From: Asterochloris sp. CNOR1
Taxonomy: Eukaryota > Chlorophyta > Trebouxiophyceae > Trebouxiales > Trebouxiaceae
Assembly (NCBI GenBank): GCA_963969365.1
Contig: OZ017765.1
Location: 122,501-186,500, forward strand
Reading direction: 5' to 3'
Length of the DNA stretch: 64,000 nt
The translations under genes and the position numbers were made by a program. Within the stretch, counting starts at the first letter, position 1, and the number at the start of each line of letters is the position of its first letter. The notes beneath the pieces were generated by a model that worked only from the letters and a program-made list of their open reading frames with translations, did no database searches and was not told where the DNA came from. Below are positions 10,832 to 21,951 of this stretch, in pieces.

Positions 10832-11521
10832 ATCTTGTAGTTGCTGCTCATCGATTTTTTTCACGCTTAGTAAAAAAAAGTTGTTCGTAACACCTTTACT
10901 TTTTGCATACCAAGCATCACTACGTGCGAAACACTTGTGCTCTACGTGTACCTTTTGGCTACTCGTCGGGCAAGACCAGAACCAAGGCTTTCAAAGAGGT
11001 TTGTGCACTGCCTGTTACCAAAGGTAGACATGGAGCAAAGCAGTTCGTAAAAAAACAAGTATTTATTAACAAAGTTTGTGTGGGAAAGATACTGCCAAAC
11101 AAGCTGTTTTTACTTTGCACGTTTTTTACTTGGGTGGTTTGTCCAATATCTGTTTCTAACCTTGTGCTTGCAAAGCACGCAAGACCTTTGTTTCGCATGT
11201 AGGCGTTAGTAGTAAAACTTTTCATTTAGTGTAAAATAAAACATTTAACTGGCTTGCTATGAGCGTTGTCCTACGAGTTACGTCCTATCTTCGATCAAGG
11301 AATGGTTACACGTCTTGCCTCGCACAAGAACCACGTAGTATGAATTGTTTTTCTCTTGAATGGTTTGCTACACGCCAAGTAGAAAACAATTTCATTTCTG
11401 TGTTTTGCTGAATCACAAGCAAGGTAACCAATCATGCGGTAAAAAACCAAAACAAAAAAGATTTACCTTGGTTGATGCCTATGCTAAAACAAAAGGTGGT
11501 ACTGTTGGTCAAAATTAAACT

Positions 11522-11625
11522 TTTTTTAGTAAAATCGAAACCACTTGATGCAGAACAACAATTTTGATCGACTATTCACATTAATTGTGACCTGATATAA
11601 TTTATTCAAGTTAAAGGTTTGTACT
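11522..11625 (+). repeat. 104 bp promoter-like repeat, copy 1
   Basis: Near-identical to 36193-36296 (three mismatches by eye). It carries TGATATAAT (extended -10, TATAAT at 11596-11601), preceded by the palindrome TCACA-TTAAT-TGTGA at 11576-11590. Upstream similarity is weaker but extends about 90 bp (TATGCTAAA). This copy lies about 1 kb before the ftsH-like gene. Confidence 0.8.
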
Positions 11626-11918
11626 TGTAATCCAAAAGGGCCGACAATTTTCTATTTGTAATCAAAGGTAACACAAGCACCAAGTTTGAACCAATCGTTT
11701 ACACCTTTTACTTGGAACAAAACCATTGATAAAGTAGCACAAGAACTTTTGGCTTGAAAACAAGGTCTACGTCCTAGGTCTACCTGCGGTTTTCAGCAAC
11801 TGTAACCAACTAAAGGTAGTGTTTGTACCTTTCCTTGTGTTTCCTTCGGCTACAAATAGGTAGGACGCAACACGTGTTTCTTATTGCACCCTTTGTACTT
11901 GTAGCCAAAGTCAACAGT

Positions 11919-11980
11919 ACGAGTTACGTCCTATCTTCGATCAAGGAATGGTTACACTTGCTGAAAACCGTAGGTAGACG
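11919..11980 (+). repeat. Composite dispersed repeat (representative copy)
   Basis: It reads ACGAGTTACGTCCTATC, then TTCGATCAAGGAATGG, then TTACACTTGCTGAAAACC, then GTAGGTAGACG. Near-full copies lie at 8264-8324 and about 56904-56962, partial ones at 11276 and 53037, and reverse-orientation pieces near 31450-31512 and 42095-42135. The core TATC-TTCGATCAAGGATA is an imperfect palindrome able to fold into a hairpin. About 17 cores occur in the window, all in spacers. Confidence 0.85.
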
Positions 11981-12672
11981 GCAACACCTCCTAGCGCGTA
12001 GAACCGTAGGTAAGACGCGCAATCGGTTGATGCAACACAACAACCGTTACTTGGGACGCACAAGGTATTGGTTATGATTAATTGCGTCTTTTTTTTTGGA
12101 CCAAGTGGCCGCAGATACAAGCAAGCAATTTAATCAGGTAACGTTTCAGATTAACACAGAATTGCTAGTATTACTTGTTGTTCCCTAAAATCTAAGTTTA
12201 ATTTTAGGTAAGCAAGACGAGCTAATTCTGTGTAAGACAAGACCTGCGTTTGTATTACCTCTGCCTGAATGGGTAATCGATTGAGTGCTTTGCAAGAACA
12301 GCACCCACGTTTAAAAAGGCAGAAAACATGATTTCAGAATTTACGAGTTACTTTTGGTTACACCTCTACTAACTAAAGGTGGTGTAATCAAGGGTAACTC
12401 TACGTCTACCTTCGGTCACAAGCGATACCATTGTTTTCTTTCCATTCGCTTCAACAGTACGTAATAAAAACAATTTACGTGCAAAGTAAGTGGTGGAGCC
12501 AAGGTAATGGAAAGAAGATAAACATGCCGTGCGAACCAAAGGTTGTAACCTTTTTTTGCTAACTTAACACATAAAAAGCAAAGACAAGCAACCATTCTTG
12601 GGGATGCGCAGCAAGAGGTAACACAAACAATTCGTGAAGCTGAAAAGCAAGTAAAACAATCACTCTAATTTT

Positions 12673-15600
12673 ATGTATTTGAGAAATTTTAAACAGATCA
12701 ACCCAGCTTGTGACAAAAAACATTTTTTTACCTGCGGATGCGCAGCAAGAGGTTTTTCTATAAAACAAAGTACCAACCAACGTTTCTACTTAACACAAAA
12801 GGAGCCGGTTATGAGAACCATTTGTCTTGCTTGGCATACGGAGAACAAAACGAGTTTAACAAACAGTTATCAAAGCAAAAAAGTGTGTTTATTCCGCGCA
12901 AAATCAAACCAATTCACTAAACGGGTAAAAGTTGTTAACAAATGCTGTTGCCACAGACAAGATCAAGATTTAGTAAAACAGCTTTCTAACGAGGACGATC
13001 AAGATAAGAATCAATTTGGTTGTGCGCAGGAAAAAAAACATTTGCCTCAAATGGAATCGGTTTTCTCTAAGGTCGTTGAGAAGGTAAAAAGATTAGACAC
13101 GACGGAGATGGTAAGTTTGTGGAATTTGCTGGTAAGGGATCCAATGAGACGAAACTATAAAGAAACAGTCAATGCCAATCACTTACCAGGGTTCTTAAAA
13201 CTAGTATCTATTTCCGTTAGCATTTACGTGCCTGTAAAAGAGAGATATACAAATCAATTCGTAAATTTCTTTTTAGTGAAACATTTACCAACTCTTGCGA
13301 CGTGCTACAAGCAAACATCTTGGGACACGTTTCATCATGCACAATCAAAAGCTCTAGCTAATCCTTTTCTAGAATCCTCTTCTCCTTGGGACCAACCACT
13401 ACATGAAACAGACCGGGACTTTCGATTAGAAGCAAGTTCTCAATCTGTGGACATGTCAGTTGATCGAGGGTTAACAAGTAGTGAAATCAAAAACAAAACG
13501 TGTAATTCGAACGATTTTTGTTCCTCTACCTTAGGAGAGAATGATGTTAGACAGGAACTCGATGAAATACTTCGTACCACGCCTACTAGACACAAGGATA
13601 ACCACATCGCAAGCCAATCCACTTTGCTACACACAAACAGTTCCTCAATTGTACCAACATTGAAAATTGGTCCTCGGTCTTTTCCCCCACGCATTGCTTG
13701 CTATAATGCAAATGATCGTTTTTCTAACTTTCCAGTAAATCGGATTGATGTATTCCCTGATTGTGTTCTTGTTCGATTTCAACCTGTTTTGTCAACACTG
13801 ACCCAAGGTAAGCAAAGGATTGATAAGCGGCCAATCAGGGACCAACTGCACACGCTTTTGAATACAAAGTTTAAAAGTCTTGCTTCGCACGTGCCCAGCG
13901 AGAGTGATGAAAACTTGCAACCGTTCTCGAAAAACGAGGTTCAAAAAGGATTTGATAATTTGGATGAATTACCGGCAAAGACAGAAGGAACGACTTATTG
14001 GTCAATCAGAAATTCGACCAATCAAGTTGCTTTACCTTCGGATGAATTGTCAGCGTGGGATAAAGTAATTGGTACCGATGCTTGGGATGCAAGTATTGCT
14101 TGTGAAAGACAAAAACCTTTAAATACAACTTCTACGAGCGGACCACTTTCGAGATACTTCGTACCACGATCATTTTCTTGTGCGGAGCGAGCACAAGAAA
14201 CAAAATCTAGTTTGGTCAAGAAAGAACAAAAAGCAAAATCAGAAACATTGTTTAATGGTTTCAGTAACAGTAATCCAAACCTTGAATGGGCGGAATGGAA
14301 TGATTTGGACCAATGGGACGAATGGGACAAATCGACCGACTACGAGCGGAGCACGTTGAGCAGATTTGGAAATCGTCCTTTGTGGCCTATTTTCTCCTCA
14401 CTTAAACAACGTTTTTACAAGTCAAATTTTAAATACCAAAATCAGATAAGAAAGCTTTACTACGAGGAGGGGGTCGCCCCTTTTGACCCTTCGGTAACAT
14501 CTCGTAAAAAGCCAGAGCCTAGTGTTGATAAGAATATTGATAATACTGTGGATCTACCTTCACCTTTGGTTGGCAAGCAAGACAAGGACAACTACGACAA
14601 CAACTACGACAACAACTACGACAACAATTACGACAACAACAACAACTACAACAACTACGACGAGGAGTACGAGGAGGACAACTACGACGAGGAGTACGAG
14701 GACAACAACTACGACGAGGAGTACGAGGACGACGACGAGGACGAGGACGACAACAAGGACGAGGAGTACGAGGAGGACAAGGAAAACTACAGGGAGTCCG
14801 ACGACAACAACAAGGACAAGGGCAAGGACGACGACAACAACAAGGACAAGGACAAGGGCAAGGACAAGGGCAAGGACGACGCCTTGCGCGATCCCTCGTT
14901 GCTTGAAAATTTCTGGGATGGTTACCAAAAGTGCGACCAGTTAGATCGCACTTGGGACCCGACGGACGAGTCGTCATTAGTTCCACGAGCTTGTCGGCGT
15001 TATTTGCAATATTTAGTATTAGGAACGGGAACAAACACTCAGGTGACAACTATTGCTGACTTACCATCGGAAATAGCAAAAGGAGAGATAAAGGTAATTG
15101 ATCAGGATTCAAACTCCGTGACCGAACCATCAGAAATAGCAAAAGGAGAGATAAAGGTAATTGATCAGGATTCAAACTCCGTGACCGAAGGCATAAACTA
15201 CTCTGTCACCAACCTTTTGGCTGGGCGCAAAATACCAGATGTTTTTAAGGACAAAGAGTTTATCATTCCAGGTCGAATAATGTCGGGGTATGAATTCCCA
15301 GATATGAGTTTTAAGGAGTTGTTTGAAATAAAAGTAAAAAACCTTTATCAAGCCTTGGTTTTCAACCTTAAAAAACCCACCCCAATACCAAATCGAATTC
15401 AGTTACCTCCAAGTTTCCTTACATCTTCTAAATACGGGAGTTCTTCGATCAAAAGCCGTTGGTTTCGACCTCACACTAGGCAAAAAGATTTGAAAAACAG
15501 TCTCGTAACAACCTTTGTGAATCATGGTGCTGCAGCGCAAGCAAACGTGTTTACTCGTAATCCATATCTGCAAGAGCAACCAAACAGGTCAACTTCGTGT

Positions 15601-18600
15601 TTAACAGGAAACTTTACGAGCCAGGGAATTGAACGAAAAGCAGTACAAGCAAAGCACGTTGCAAACAAATCGTTTGTGCAGGGAGAAATTGGCAAGAGAG
15701 CAGAGAGGTTACATTTTAAAAAGAAACCTTTAATCTTGTCTTATGACAATCCAATCACATCACAAACTGAAATATTCCGTGGTTTTGGGTTTTTACGTGA
15801 CCCAAAACGAAACGATTTAACTTTGTCCAACCCCAAAAAAGGTGCTCGTTTTAGACGTGAAGCTTTTTATAAAAACCCTTTAAAAGACACAAAGCACACC
15901 TTTATTGGTAAACAACTTGGATATAAAAACCAATCTCGGCTTTTTTCTCGACCAAAAAACAATTCAATACCTTTACCTTACGGGCAAAACATCTCTTGCT
16001 TTAGCACAAGCGAGAGCGAAGGGTTGAAAAACAATTTGTTACATGGTCCTACTAGTACAAGCGCACCACTTTCGAGCGAAGCACAAGGAGCAAATATTCC
16101 GTTTTGGAGAGCGTCTTGCTTGCGGCGTCACCAAGCTCAGAGAAGCCCTCTTATCAAACGTTTTACTGGCTTGGAGAGTAATCCGAAAGGTTTTAAGTTT
16201 CGAGCATATCTACCTAAAAAGGAGAGGGAACAGCAAAGGAAAGAGCAAACGGAAGAGGAAAGGAAACAGGAAGAGAAAAGGAAAGAAAAACAGAAGCTCC
16301 ATTTACCTTTCGTAGAGCGGGGTAGCAGAAAGCAACATATCAAACGCAAATGGTTAAAGGCAGTGAAGTTTGAATACCTAGGTCGATACCGTCCAAATTC
16401 AAAAGTCAAAACAAGGTTGGCTGATAGACGTGTGTTGACCCAGTTGAAACCTTTACCTGTTATGAGTTCTGATTCAACCGATGTAATGCCTTTTTTACAA
16501 AAATCCGAGTGGAATCAATTCTCTCTTAACACCTTAAAACCCCAATTGTTGAAGTTAATGAAAAAGGTTCCTAAAAACAGATTAAGGTTCCATAACCGGT
16601 CAATAAAGTTGAGGGTAGAGAGTCCAAATGAAAAGCCACTTTTCACACCTTTAACGAGACTAGATTATCGTCCTTTGATTACAACTCGAAACCTTTTTGG
16701 TCTGTTTTCTTGGGACAATATGGATAGTTCCTTTGTTTCTAGTGCTTGCTTCGCACAAGAAGGTGATTCAAACAAAAAAGACAACCAAAAACCTCGCTTA
16801 GTACGCAAATCACAAAACAGGTTTACCAGATACTTGGTACCACGTTATGCAGCAAAACGTTCAACTCGGTTTGGTACTTCTATCAGACCAATAATTGAGT
16901 ATCATTACCCTACTCGTAACCAAACTTTATTGAACGGTTATTCTGGAAGGCTGGTAAATTTAAGTGGAACTTATAAACGAAAACGTCTTGCTTCTTATTA
17001 CCAGCCACCTTTTACAACCACGACACCTCTTGGAGTTGGAACAAATCTTTCGCGCCACAACCACAAAACAAATCTTCACCAACTAACCAAAGTTAGTGCA
17101 AAGGGATCGTACCACGTTGCAAAGCAAAACCCGGTTAAACGGTCAAACTACGAGCCTCTAAATGTAAACTCATTCCTTGTTATTGGGCAAATTGTATATG
17201 CTTGGGTTCTAACTGAAACCCTTTTTCATTTTAGTCTCACTTATGGAAAAGAGTTTCTTGAATTTGTTTTTGATGTGTTAATTATGTTTGACCTTTTCAA
17301 ACAAAGCTCTAAAACGGTTTTCGGGTTAACAGAGATCACCCAGACTTTTCGTGTTGTTCCTGCAGGAACAATCAATACAAGGTTTACAGATCTAGCCGGT
17401 ATTGACAACATGAGATCAGAATTGTGTGAAATAGTTTTGTTTCTTCGTAATTCTGTCCGCCCGTTCAAAACTAGAATCGCTCTCCCAAACGGCCTTCTTT
17501 TTGTAGGCTCCCCTGGAACTGGTAAGAGTTTTGTAGTGAAAGCTATTGCTGGAGAGGCTGACGTTGATACTGTGGTTCAAGACGGAACCATATTAGTTAA
17601 CCAAGGAAGCTACGAAAGGAGTGCAGATCGTTTAGCGGGTTTGTTTCTTACAGCTCGTGCTAAGGCTCCATGCATTCTGTTTATTGATGAGATTGATAGT
17701 TTAGGGCCGAGTAGGAGAAAGGTAAAAACAAGCGGAATAAGAGCAAGCTTAACTCAAACCCTTGCTCCGCAAGCAACTGCTTCGCACGCTTCTTGGTTGT
17801 CAACAAGGCCGTTAAAGCAAAGTAAAAGAGAGCTTATACGCAGACTTACATCTGTTAGAATCTCTCGTTTTGTTGGAATAGGCCTAGAAAACATTCAGTC
17901 GAACAGAGTTGTTAAGCCTAACAGCAATCAGCAAAAATTAGCAAACTCTGGTAGATTGTTTTCTCAAACATCTCAAGGGAAACAACCCGTGCTAATAGGG
18001 GCTAGTCTTTTTGAGAAATCTGTCAAACCTAAAAAGCCTGTTGTAAAAGGACCCCTCGCGAATAGGTTTAAATCCTTTGATACTAACACACCTTTTACAA
18101 CTCGCGGAAGTGGGTTCGCAGAGGGTAGATACGGTGAACCCACCACAAAATTCGATCCTAAGCGTAATCCTACAAACAGAATAGATGCCAATCAAGGGTT
18201 AGAGTTGCCTCATAAGCAAATGAGCTTATTAGTTGAGCTTTTAACTCAATTAGATGGTATTAACACTCGAAACAAAGTTCTTGTTATTGGTGCTACAAAC
18301 CGATTTAACACTTTAGATCCAGCTGTTACACGGCCCGGACGATTGGATCGTGTTATTAATGTGCAACCGCCTCTAGAGAGAAAGCGGGTTGCAATCTTAA
18401 GATTTTATGGTGAAAAATTGGGGGTTAAGGGAAATGTTTCATGGGATTATTTGTCAAAGCGAACTGTTGGTTTTAGTTCTGCTGATTTGGCTACAGCGAT
18501 GAACAAATCTACGATGCAATCTATCGGTAAAGACACAGTACACACAATGCAGTCAATCGAAGAAGGTATTGATTCTGTTACTGATCATTGCGCCAAGAAA

Positions 18601-21021
18601 GTTAAGATAACAAACAAAACCAAACTTCGATCTTTAGCGTACTATCAGGCAGGTAAAGGTACGTTATACCCTTTGTTATCACTCAAATTCCAAACACACA
18701 AGATATGGTTCACCGACTCGAAAGGGCAAACACGCTATTCTCAAGAGCCTACTTTCGATCGTGCTGGCCAGAAATTGCTTTGCGCAACAAGCACAAAAAC
18801 AAGATCACCTGGTTTCAGTAATTTGCCGCTGTCTTTGCACAATCTTCCTGCCGGCGTAGGGGCTGTGTTGCTTGAAACGCTTACTTTGACTTACCAAGAA
18901 AAAGAATTTGATTCCACTTTCTCATCAGAGTTAATGAAAAACTTTGGTTTAACAGGTAAGCAAAAAAACAATTTATCACCTACTGATTGTTTACAAGCAA
19001 ACCACAATCACCTTGTTGCTTCGCACAAGAAGCAAGAAGCGACTTTTCAAACTTTTACACGCAAAGTAAGAGGTTGTACTCTTATGGGCACTCGCATACC
19101 TAAGAGCCAAAGTCTGGCTTCTTGTAACCAAAAGTCTTGCTTTGCACGCGAACCAGTAATACGAGGTACTTTGTATTCGTACCACGTCGGGCAACACGGC
19201 GCGGGAAAGAAAGAGTTGCTAGCCACAGGAATCTGTCTACAACTCAAAGAAAAGCAAGACCCGGATTTTATTCCTATTGTTCTAAACCTTTACCCTAAAT
19301 CTAAAAACACACGAAACAAAGGGTTGATGAAACCTCCTAGAATTCATCAGAGAATAGAATTAGAAAGTTATCTAATAGGCTTGTATGGTGGAAAGGTTGC
19401 TGGGTTGTTAGCTCTACCAAGACGTGTTCCTCACGATCCCCACTTTAGGTTGCAAAACAATTTACTAACAGAACTTAACAATCACCCGGTCACTTCTACA
19501 GACAAACCTAATCTTGCTTTCTCTATTAAAGAGATCGGTATTTTTAAATTCCAGGTAAAACCTTTACAATCTGGTTGGTTGGGGAATAAAGATGGTAGTA
19601 CGAGTTGGAGGTCGAGCGAACCACTTCTACCTTCGGAAGAAGCAACTTTGGAAAGTGGTACCCCTTTTAGTGCTTCTTTATTGGGTCTTGGAGTTGGTAC
19701 GAAACACCGCGTTGCGAAACAAAACTTAGGCGAACAAACTGATTCTCGTCAAAAGTTATGGGATTATCGGTTAATCAATAAGAATCTTTTACAATCCAGC
19801 TTTGGCCAAACAGATTTGTGTATTGCTACCTCATTAGCTTTCTCTATGACTGACCAGTGGTTTCTTTATTCAAACAGAGGGTCGACATTTAACATGCCTA
19901 ACCCTCTCCCAAGAAAGAACCAGCAGGAAGCACCTGATATTAGTTCAGACAAATCTGGGTCGACGACGGTGTGCGAAGCAAGGCAAGCTTCGCACAAAAA
20001 GCAAAAAGGTGAGCGTGTTTCGCTTGAAAGTGGTGCGCAACGTGATACCAAGTCTCCCGTAGTAGTAGAACGCAAAACAAAACGTTTGGAATTTCTACAC
20101 AAGAGCAAAGTTAAAGTGCCCTTAGAAAGATCAATGAGTAAAGTTTCCGACAACCAAAACAAGCTCAGCAGGGACCGCCCAAGTTTGTTTGCCTTCTTGA
20201 AACAGTTTGCTTATTCCAACTCTACCCAAATTCGATATCGTCGGCCTAAAACGTCAAACATGCTATCTCAAGCAACCACTTATATTACATGGTGGCAAAG
20301 ACAAATATCCACGGTATCATTAGGCAACCGAATGGCTTTAGGTTTTCCTTCAAGGAAACGTTCAATCGCTAAGGAATCCCAGGAACGTTGGTCGACCCTT
20401 TATAAACTCACTAAGGCACAGTGGCTACCACCTGACGATTTTTACAACAGCAATGAAACTTTGTCCAATCTTCTGTTTTGTTCGGCTACTCGAACTCAAA
20501 TCAGTGGGTCTAAAAAAGTTATACGAGGTGTTGGTTCGCATTTTCAAGGTAAAGGTGGGCCGAACCATCTCGTAGATGTTGGAGCAAAGACTCACCATCT
20601 GGATGGGTACACACCACCGGAAAACAAGGAGAAACCAAGTTCGAAACAATCGATCGACCAAAGTTCCTACCAATCGTCTACTTTGTATGGTCCTAAAACG
20701 CAGATCTCGGAGCAAAGCACGGCCAAAGAAAAATCTCCGCGTAAAGTAAAACACATAGGTTCCAACTATTTGAATTGGAACGAGTTACATAGGTTGGATC
20801 GCGATTATGTTTATCATGGGTTGGTTTTTAATTGTTTTAACAAAGCATTTTCTGGTTTAGAGAACAATCGTGAAGCCTTAGATTACTTTGCAGATTATTT
20901 GTTAAGGTTTGAAGTTCTTAGACAAGAAGATCTTTTTCATATCTTAGGTTTGTTTGGTTACAATCTTTCCCGAGTTGATTTGAGCAGGTTACTTAACCAA
21001 CATGAAAAGCATGAAAAGTAA
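12673..21021 (+). CDS. ftsH: Giant FtsH/Ycf2-like AAA-ATPase without a protease motif
   Basis: A 2782-residue protein, similar in scale to the giant ftsH-type ORFs of other green algal plastids. A membrane region lies at about residues 1498-1543. The AAA domain follows: Walker A GSPGTGKS at 1612-1619, Walker B ILFIDEID at 1668-1675, and the arginine-finger region TRPGRLDR at 1886-1893. About 170 low-complexity residues are inserted between Walker B and the second region of homology. Where FtsH proteases have HEAGH, this protein has YYQAGK at about 1990-1995, so the zinc site is gone. Such degenerate members (Ycf2, FtsHi) form an ATP-driven import motor at the inner envelope with the Ycf1 complex, and ycf1 is also in this window. 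That role is inferred here. Residues about 636-736 are Asp/Glu/Asn/Tyr/Lys repeats, and a 21-residue unit is duplicated at 15064-15189. The ATG at 12673 gives the longest frame; the true start is uncertain. Confidence 0.9.
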   Translation: MYLRNFKQINPACDKKHFFTCGCAARGFSIKQSTNQRFYLTQKEPVMRTICLAWHTENKTSLTNSYQSKKVCLFRAKSNQFTKRVKVVNKCCCHRQDQDLVKQLSNEDDQDKNQFGCAQEKKHLPQMESVFSKVVEKVKRLDTTEMVSLWNLLVRDPMRRNYKETVNANHLPGFLKLVSISVSIYVPVKERYTNQFVNFFLVKHLPTLATCYKQTSWDTFHHAQSKALANPFLESSSPWDQPLHETDRDFRLEASSQSVDMSVDRGLTSSEIKNKTCNSNDFCSSTLGENDVRQELDEILRTTPTRHKDNHIASQSTLLHTNSSSIVPTLKIGPRSFPPRIACYNANDRFSNFPVNRIDVFPDCVLVRFQPVLSTLTQGKQRIDKRPIRDQLHTLLNTKFKSLASHVPSESDENLQPFSKNEVQKGFDNLDELPAKTEGTTYWSIRNSTNQVALPSDELSAWDKVIGTDAWDASIACERQKPLNTTSTSGPLSRYFVPRSFSCAERAQETKSSLVKKEQKAKSETLFNGFSNSNPNLEWAEWNDLDQWDEWDKSTDYERSTLSRFGNRPLWPIFSSLKQRFYKSNFKYQNQIRKLYYEEGVAPFDPSVTSRKKPEPSVDKNIDNTVDLPSPLVGKQDKDNYDNNYDNNYDNNYDNNNNYNNYDEEYEEDNYDEEYEDNNYDEEYEDDDEDEDDNKDEEYEEDKENYRESDDNNKDKGKDDDNNKDKDKGKDKGKDDALRDPSLLENFWDGYQKCDQLDRTWDPTDESSLVPRACRRYLQYLVLGTGTNTQVTTIADLPSEIAKGEIKVIDQDSNSVTEPSEIAKGEIKVIDQDSNSVTEGINYSVTNLLAGRKIPDVFKDKEFIIPGRIMSGYEFPDMSFKELFEIKVKNLYQALVFNLKKPTPIPNRIQLPPSFLTSSKYGSSSIKSRWFRPHTRQKDLKNSLVTTFVNHGAAAQANVFTRNPYLQEQPNRSTSCLTGNFTSQGIERKAVQAKHVANKSFVQGEIGKRAERLHFKKKPLILSYDNPITSQTEIFRGFGFLRDPKRNDLTLSNPKKGARFRREAFYKNPLKDTKHTFIGKQLGYKNQSRLFSRPKNNSIPLPYGQNISCFSTSESEGLKNNLLHGPTSTSAPLSSEAQGANIPFWRASCLRRHQAQRSPLIKRFTGLESNPKGFKFRAYLPKKEREQQRKEQTEEERKQEEKRKEKQKLHLPFVERGSRKQHIKRKWLKAVKFEYLGRYRPNSKVKTRLADRRVLTQLKPLPVMSSDSTDVMPFLQKSEWNQFSLNTLKPQLLKLMKKVPKNRLRFHNRSIKLRVESPNEKPLFTPLTRLDYRPLITTRNLFGLFSWDNMDSSFVSSACFAQEGDSNKKDNQKPRLVRKSQNRFTRYLVPRYAAKRSTRFGTSIRPIIEYHYPTRNQTLLNGYSGRLVNLSGTYKRKRLASYYQPPFTTTTPLGVGTNLSRHNHKTNLHQLTKVSAKGSYHVAKQNPVKRSNYEPLNVNSFLVIGQIVYAWVLTETLFHFSLTYGKEFLEFVFDVLIMFDLFKQSSKTVFGLTEITQTFRVVPAGTINTRFTDLAGIDNMRSELCEIVLFLRNSVRPFKTRIALPNGLLFVGSPGTGKSFVVKAIAGEADVDTVVQDGTILVNQGSYERSADRLAGLFLTARAKAPCILFIDEIDSLGPSRRKVKTSGIRASLTQTLAPQATASHASWLSTRPLKQSKRELIRRLTSVRISRFVGIGLENIQSNRVVKPNSNQQKLANSGRLFSQTSQGKQPVLIGASLFEKSVKPKKPVVKGPLANRFKSFDTNTPFTTRGSGFAEGRYGEPTTKFDPKRNPTNRIDANQGLELPHKQMSLLVELLTQLDGINTRNKVLVIGATNRFNTLDPAVTRPGRLDRVINVQPPLERKRVAILRFYGEKLGVKGNVSWDYLSKRTVGFSSADLATAMNKSTMQSIGKDTVHTMQSIEEGIDSVTDHCAKKVKITNKTKLRSLAYYQAGKGTLYPLLSLKFQTHKIWFTDSKGQTRYSQEPTFDRAGQKLLCATSTKTRSPGFSNLPLSLHNLPAGVGAVLLETLTLTYQEKEFDSTFSSELMKNFGLTGKQKNNLSPTDCLQANHNHLVASHKKQEATFQTFTRKVRGCTLMGTRIPKSQSLASCNQKSCFAREPVIRGTLYSYHVGQHGAGKKELLATGICLQLKEKQDPDFIPIVLNLYPKSKNTRNKGLMKPPRIHQRIELESYLIGLYGGKVAGLLALPRRVPHDPHFRLQNNLLTELNNHPVTSTDKPNLAFSIKEIGIFKFQVKPLQSGWLGNKDGSTSWRSSEPLLPSEEATLESGTPFSASLLGLGVGTKHRVAKQNLGEQTDSRQKLWDYRLINKNLLQSSFGQTDLCIATSLAFSMTDQWFLYSNRGSTFNMPNPLPRKNQQEAPDISSDKSGSTTVCEARQASHKKQKGERVSLESGAQRDTKSPVVVERKTKRLEFLHKSKVKVPLERSMSKVSDNQNKLSRDRPSLFAFLKQFAYSNSTQIRYRRPKTSNMLSQATTYITWWQRQISTVSLGNRMALGFPSRKRSIAKESQERWSTLYKLTKAQWLPPDDFYNSNETLSNLLFCSATRTQISGSKKVIRGVGSHFQGKGGPNHLVDVGAKTHHLDGYTPPENKEKPSSKQSIDQSSYQSSTLYGPKTQISEQSTAKEKSPRKVKHIGSNYLNWNELHRLDRDYVYHGLVFNCFNKAFSGLENNREALDYFADYLLRFEVLRQEDLFHILGLFGYNLSRVDLSRLLNQHEKHEK
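14578..14880 (+). repeat. Acidic low-complexity repeat tract inside the ftsH-like gene
   Basis: Iterated GAC/AAC/TAC/GAG codons (for example TACGACAACAAC and GACGAGGAGTAC) encode about 100 residues of Asn, Asp, Tyr, Glu and then Lys/Gly. The tract is open in all three forward frames and in several reverse ones, a by-product of triplet repetition. It was probably expanded by slippage and may vary in length between isolates. Confidence 0.9.
15064..15189 (+). repeat. 63 bp tandem duplication inside the ftsH-like gene
   Basis: Units at 15064-15126 and 15127-15189 are almost identical (one difference by eye, TCGGAA against TCAGAA). They encode two copies of PSEIAKGEIKVIDQDSNSVT plus Glu. The unit is a multiple of three, so the frame is kept. 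Confidence 0.95.
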
Positions 21022-21951
21022 TTTCCCGCATAAAAGGCAATACAACCTCTTTTGTTTACCCGTTCTGCTCACAAAAGACTAACTTCAACTTGTAGCCAAA
21101 GGCAACACGTAAGCCAAGCAATTCTTGTGGACGTAGAGGCAAAGTAAAATTGATTTTGCTTGTGCTAATACGTCCAAAGGTAGATAAGGGTACAAGAATA
21201 TAGCACAAGCAATCAAGAGGACCAACAACACACTGAGGATAGGCCCAAAAACAGACGGAGGGTAAAAACAAAGGCACGAGCTTTAGTTGCCATCGAAAAA
21301 AAAAGGTTTGTTGAGGCCTATATCGTGCCGGAGTGAAGCTAACTCACGAGTCAGAAGAGGTGGCAAAATGACAAATACCGTTGCAGGCCAAGCAAGCACT
21401 TTTTTTCGGATCGTGAAGAAGAAGAAAGACGAAGAGTCTTACCTCCCTATTGTTTGTACAGACCAATTGTACTTAACCACCTTCGTACATTGCTAACCTG
21501 CTTTCCTCGTGTTGCGCCCTATGTCTTGTAGCCAACCGATTGCGCGTCTTACCTCCGATTCTACGGTTCTACCGTAGGTAGGACCAAGGATACAAATTTG
21601 CACGCGTGAAACATAAAGGTTATCTTTTACAAGTTGCTTGGAATCCCTTCCTACAAACGTAAAAACGTTTCCCTGGACGAACAACCAATTGCTATCATCT
21701 TACTCAGTACCACGTTACTTTGTAAGAACAACACAAGTAAGACCTATCATCCCCTTGCTTGACACTTTGTAATCAATTGCGTACTCTGCAAGCACAACAC
21801 TTGCTTGGCAGAGCAAAGCTATTGGTTGTAAAGCGTTTACGTGCAAAGTAAAGGTTAAACCACATAAAAACATGTTTTGCAACCAAAGGTATTGTACCCT
21901 TCCTAAGGGGTAGGTAGAACGCAATACAAGTAGAAATAAAAAACGAAAATT
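21022..21951. other. Spacer between the ftsH-like gene and chlI
   Basis: 0.93 kb with dispersed-repeat phrases and no supported gene. Confidence 0.6.

Larger units (their letters stand above)
10832..12672. other. Long spacer between atpI and the ftsH-like gene
   Basis: 1.84 kb with no supported gene. It holds the 104 bp promoter-like repeat at 11522-11625, hairpin repeats at about 11283 and 11929, and the 62 bp composite repeat at 11919-11980. Confidence 0.6.

Noticed and set aside
14522-15049. Extra frames over the acidic tract of the ftsH-like gene, on both strands
   Set aside because: Triplet repetition opens several frames at once; their Thr-, Val- or Cys/Arg-only translations are artefacts.
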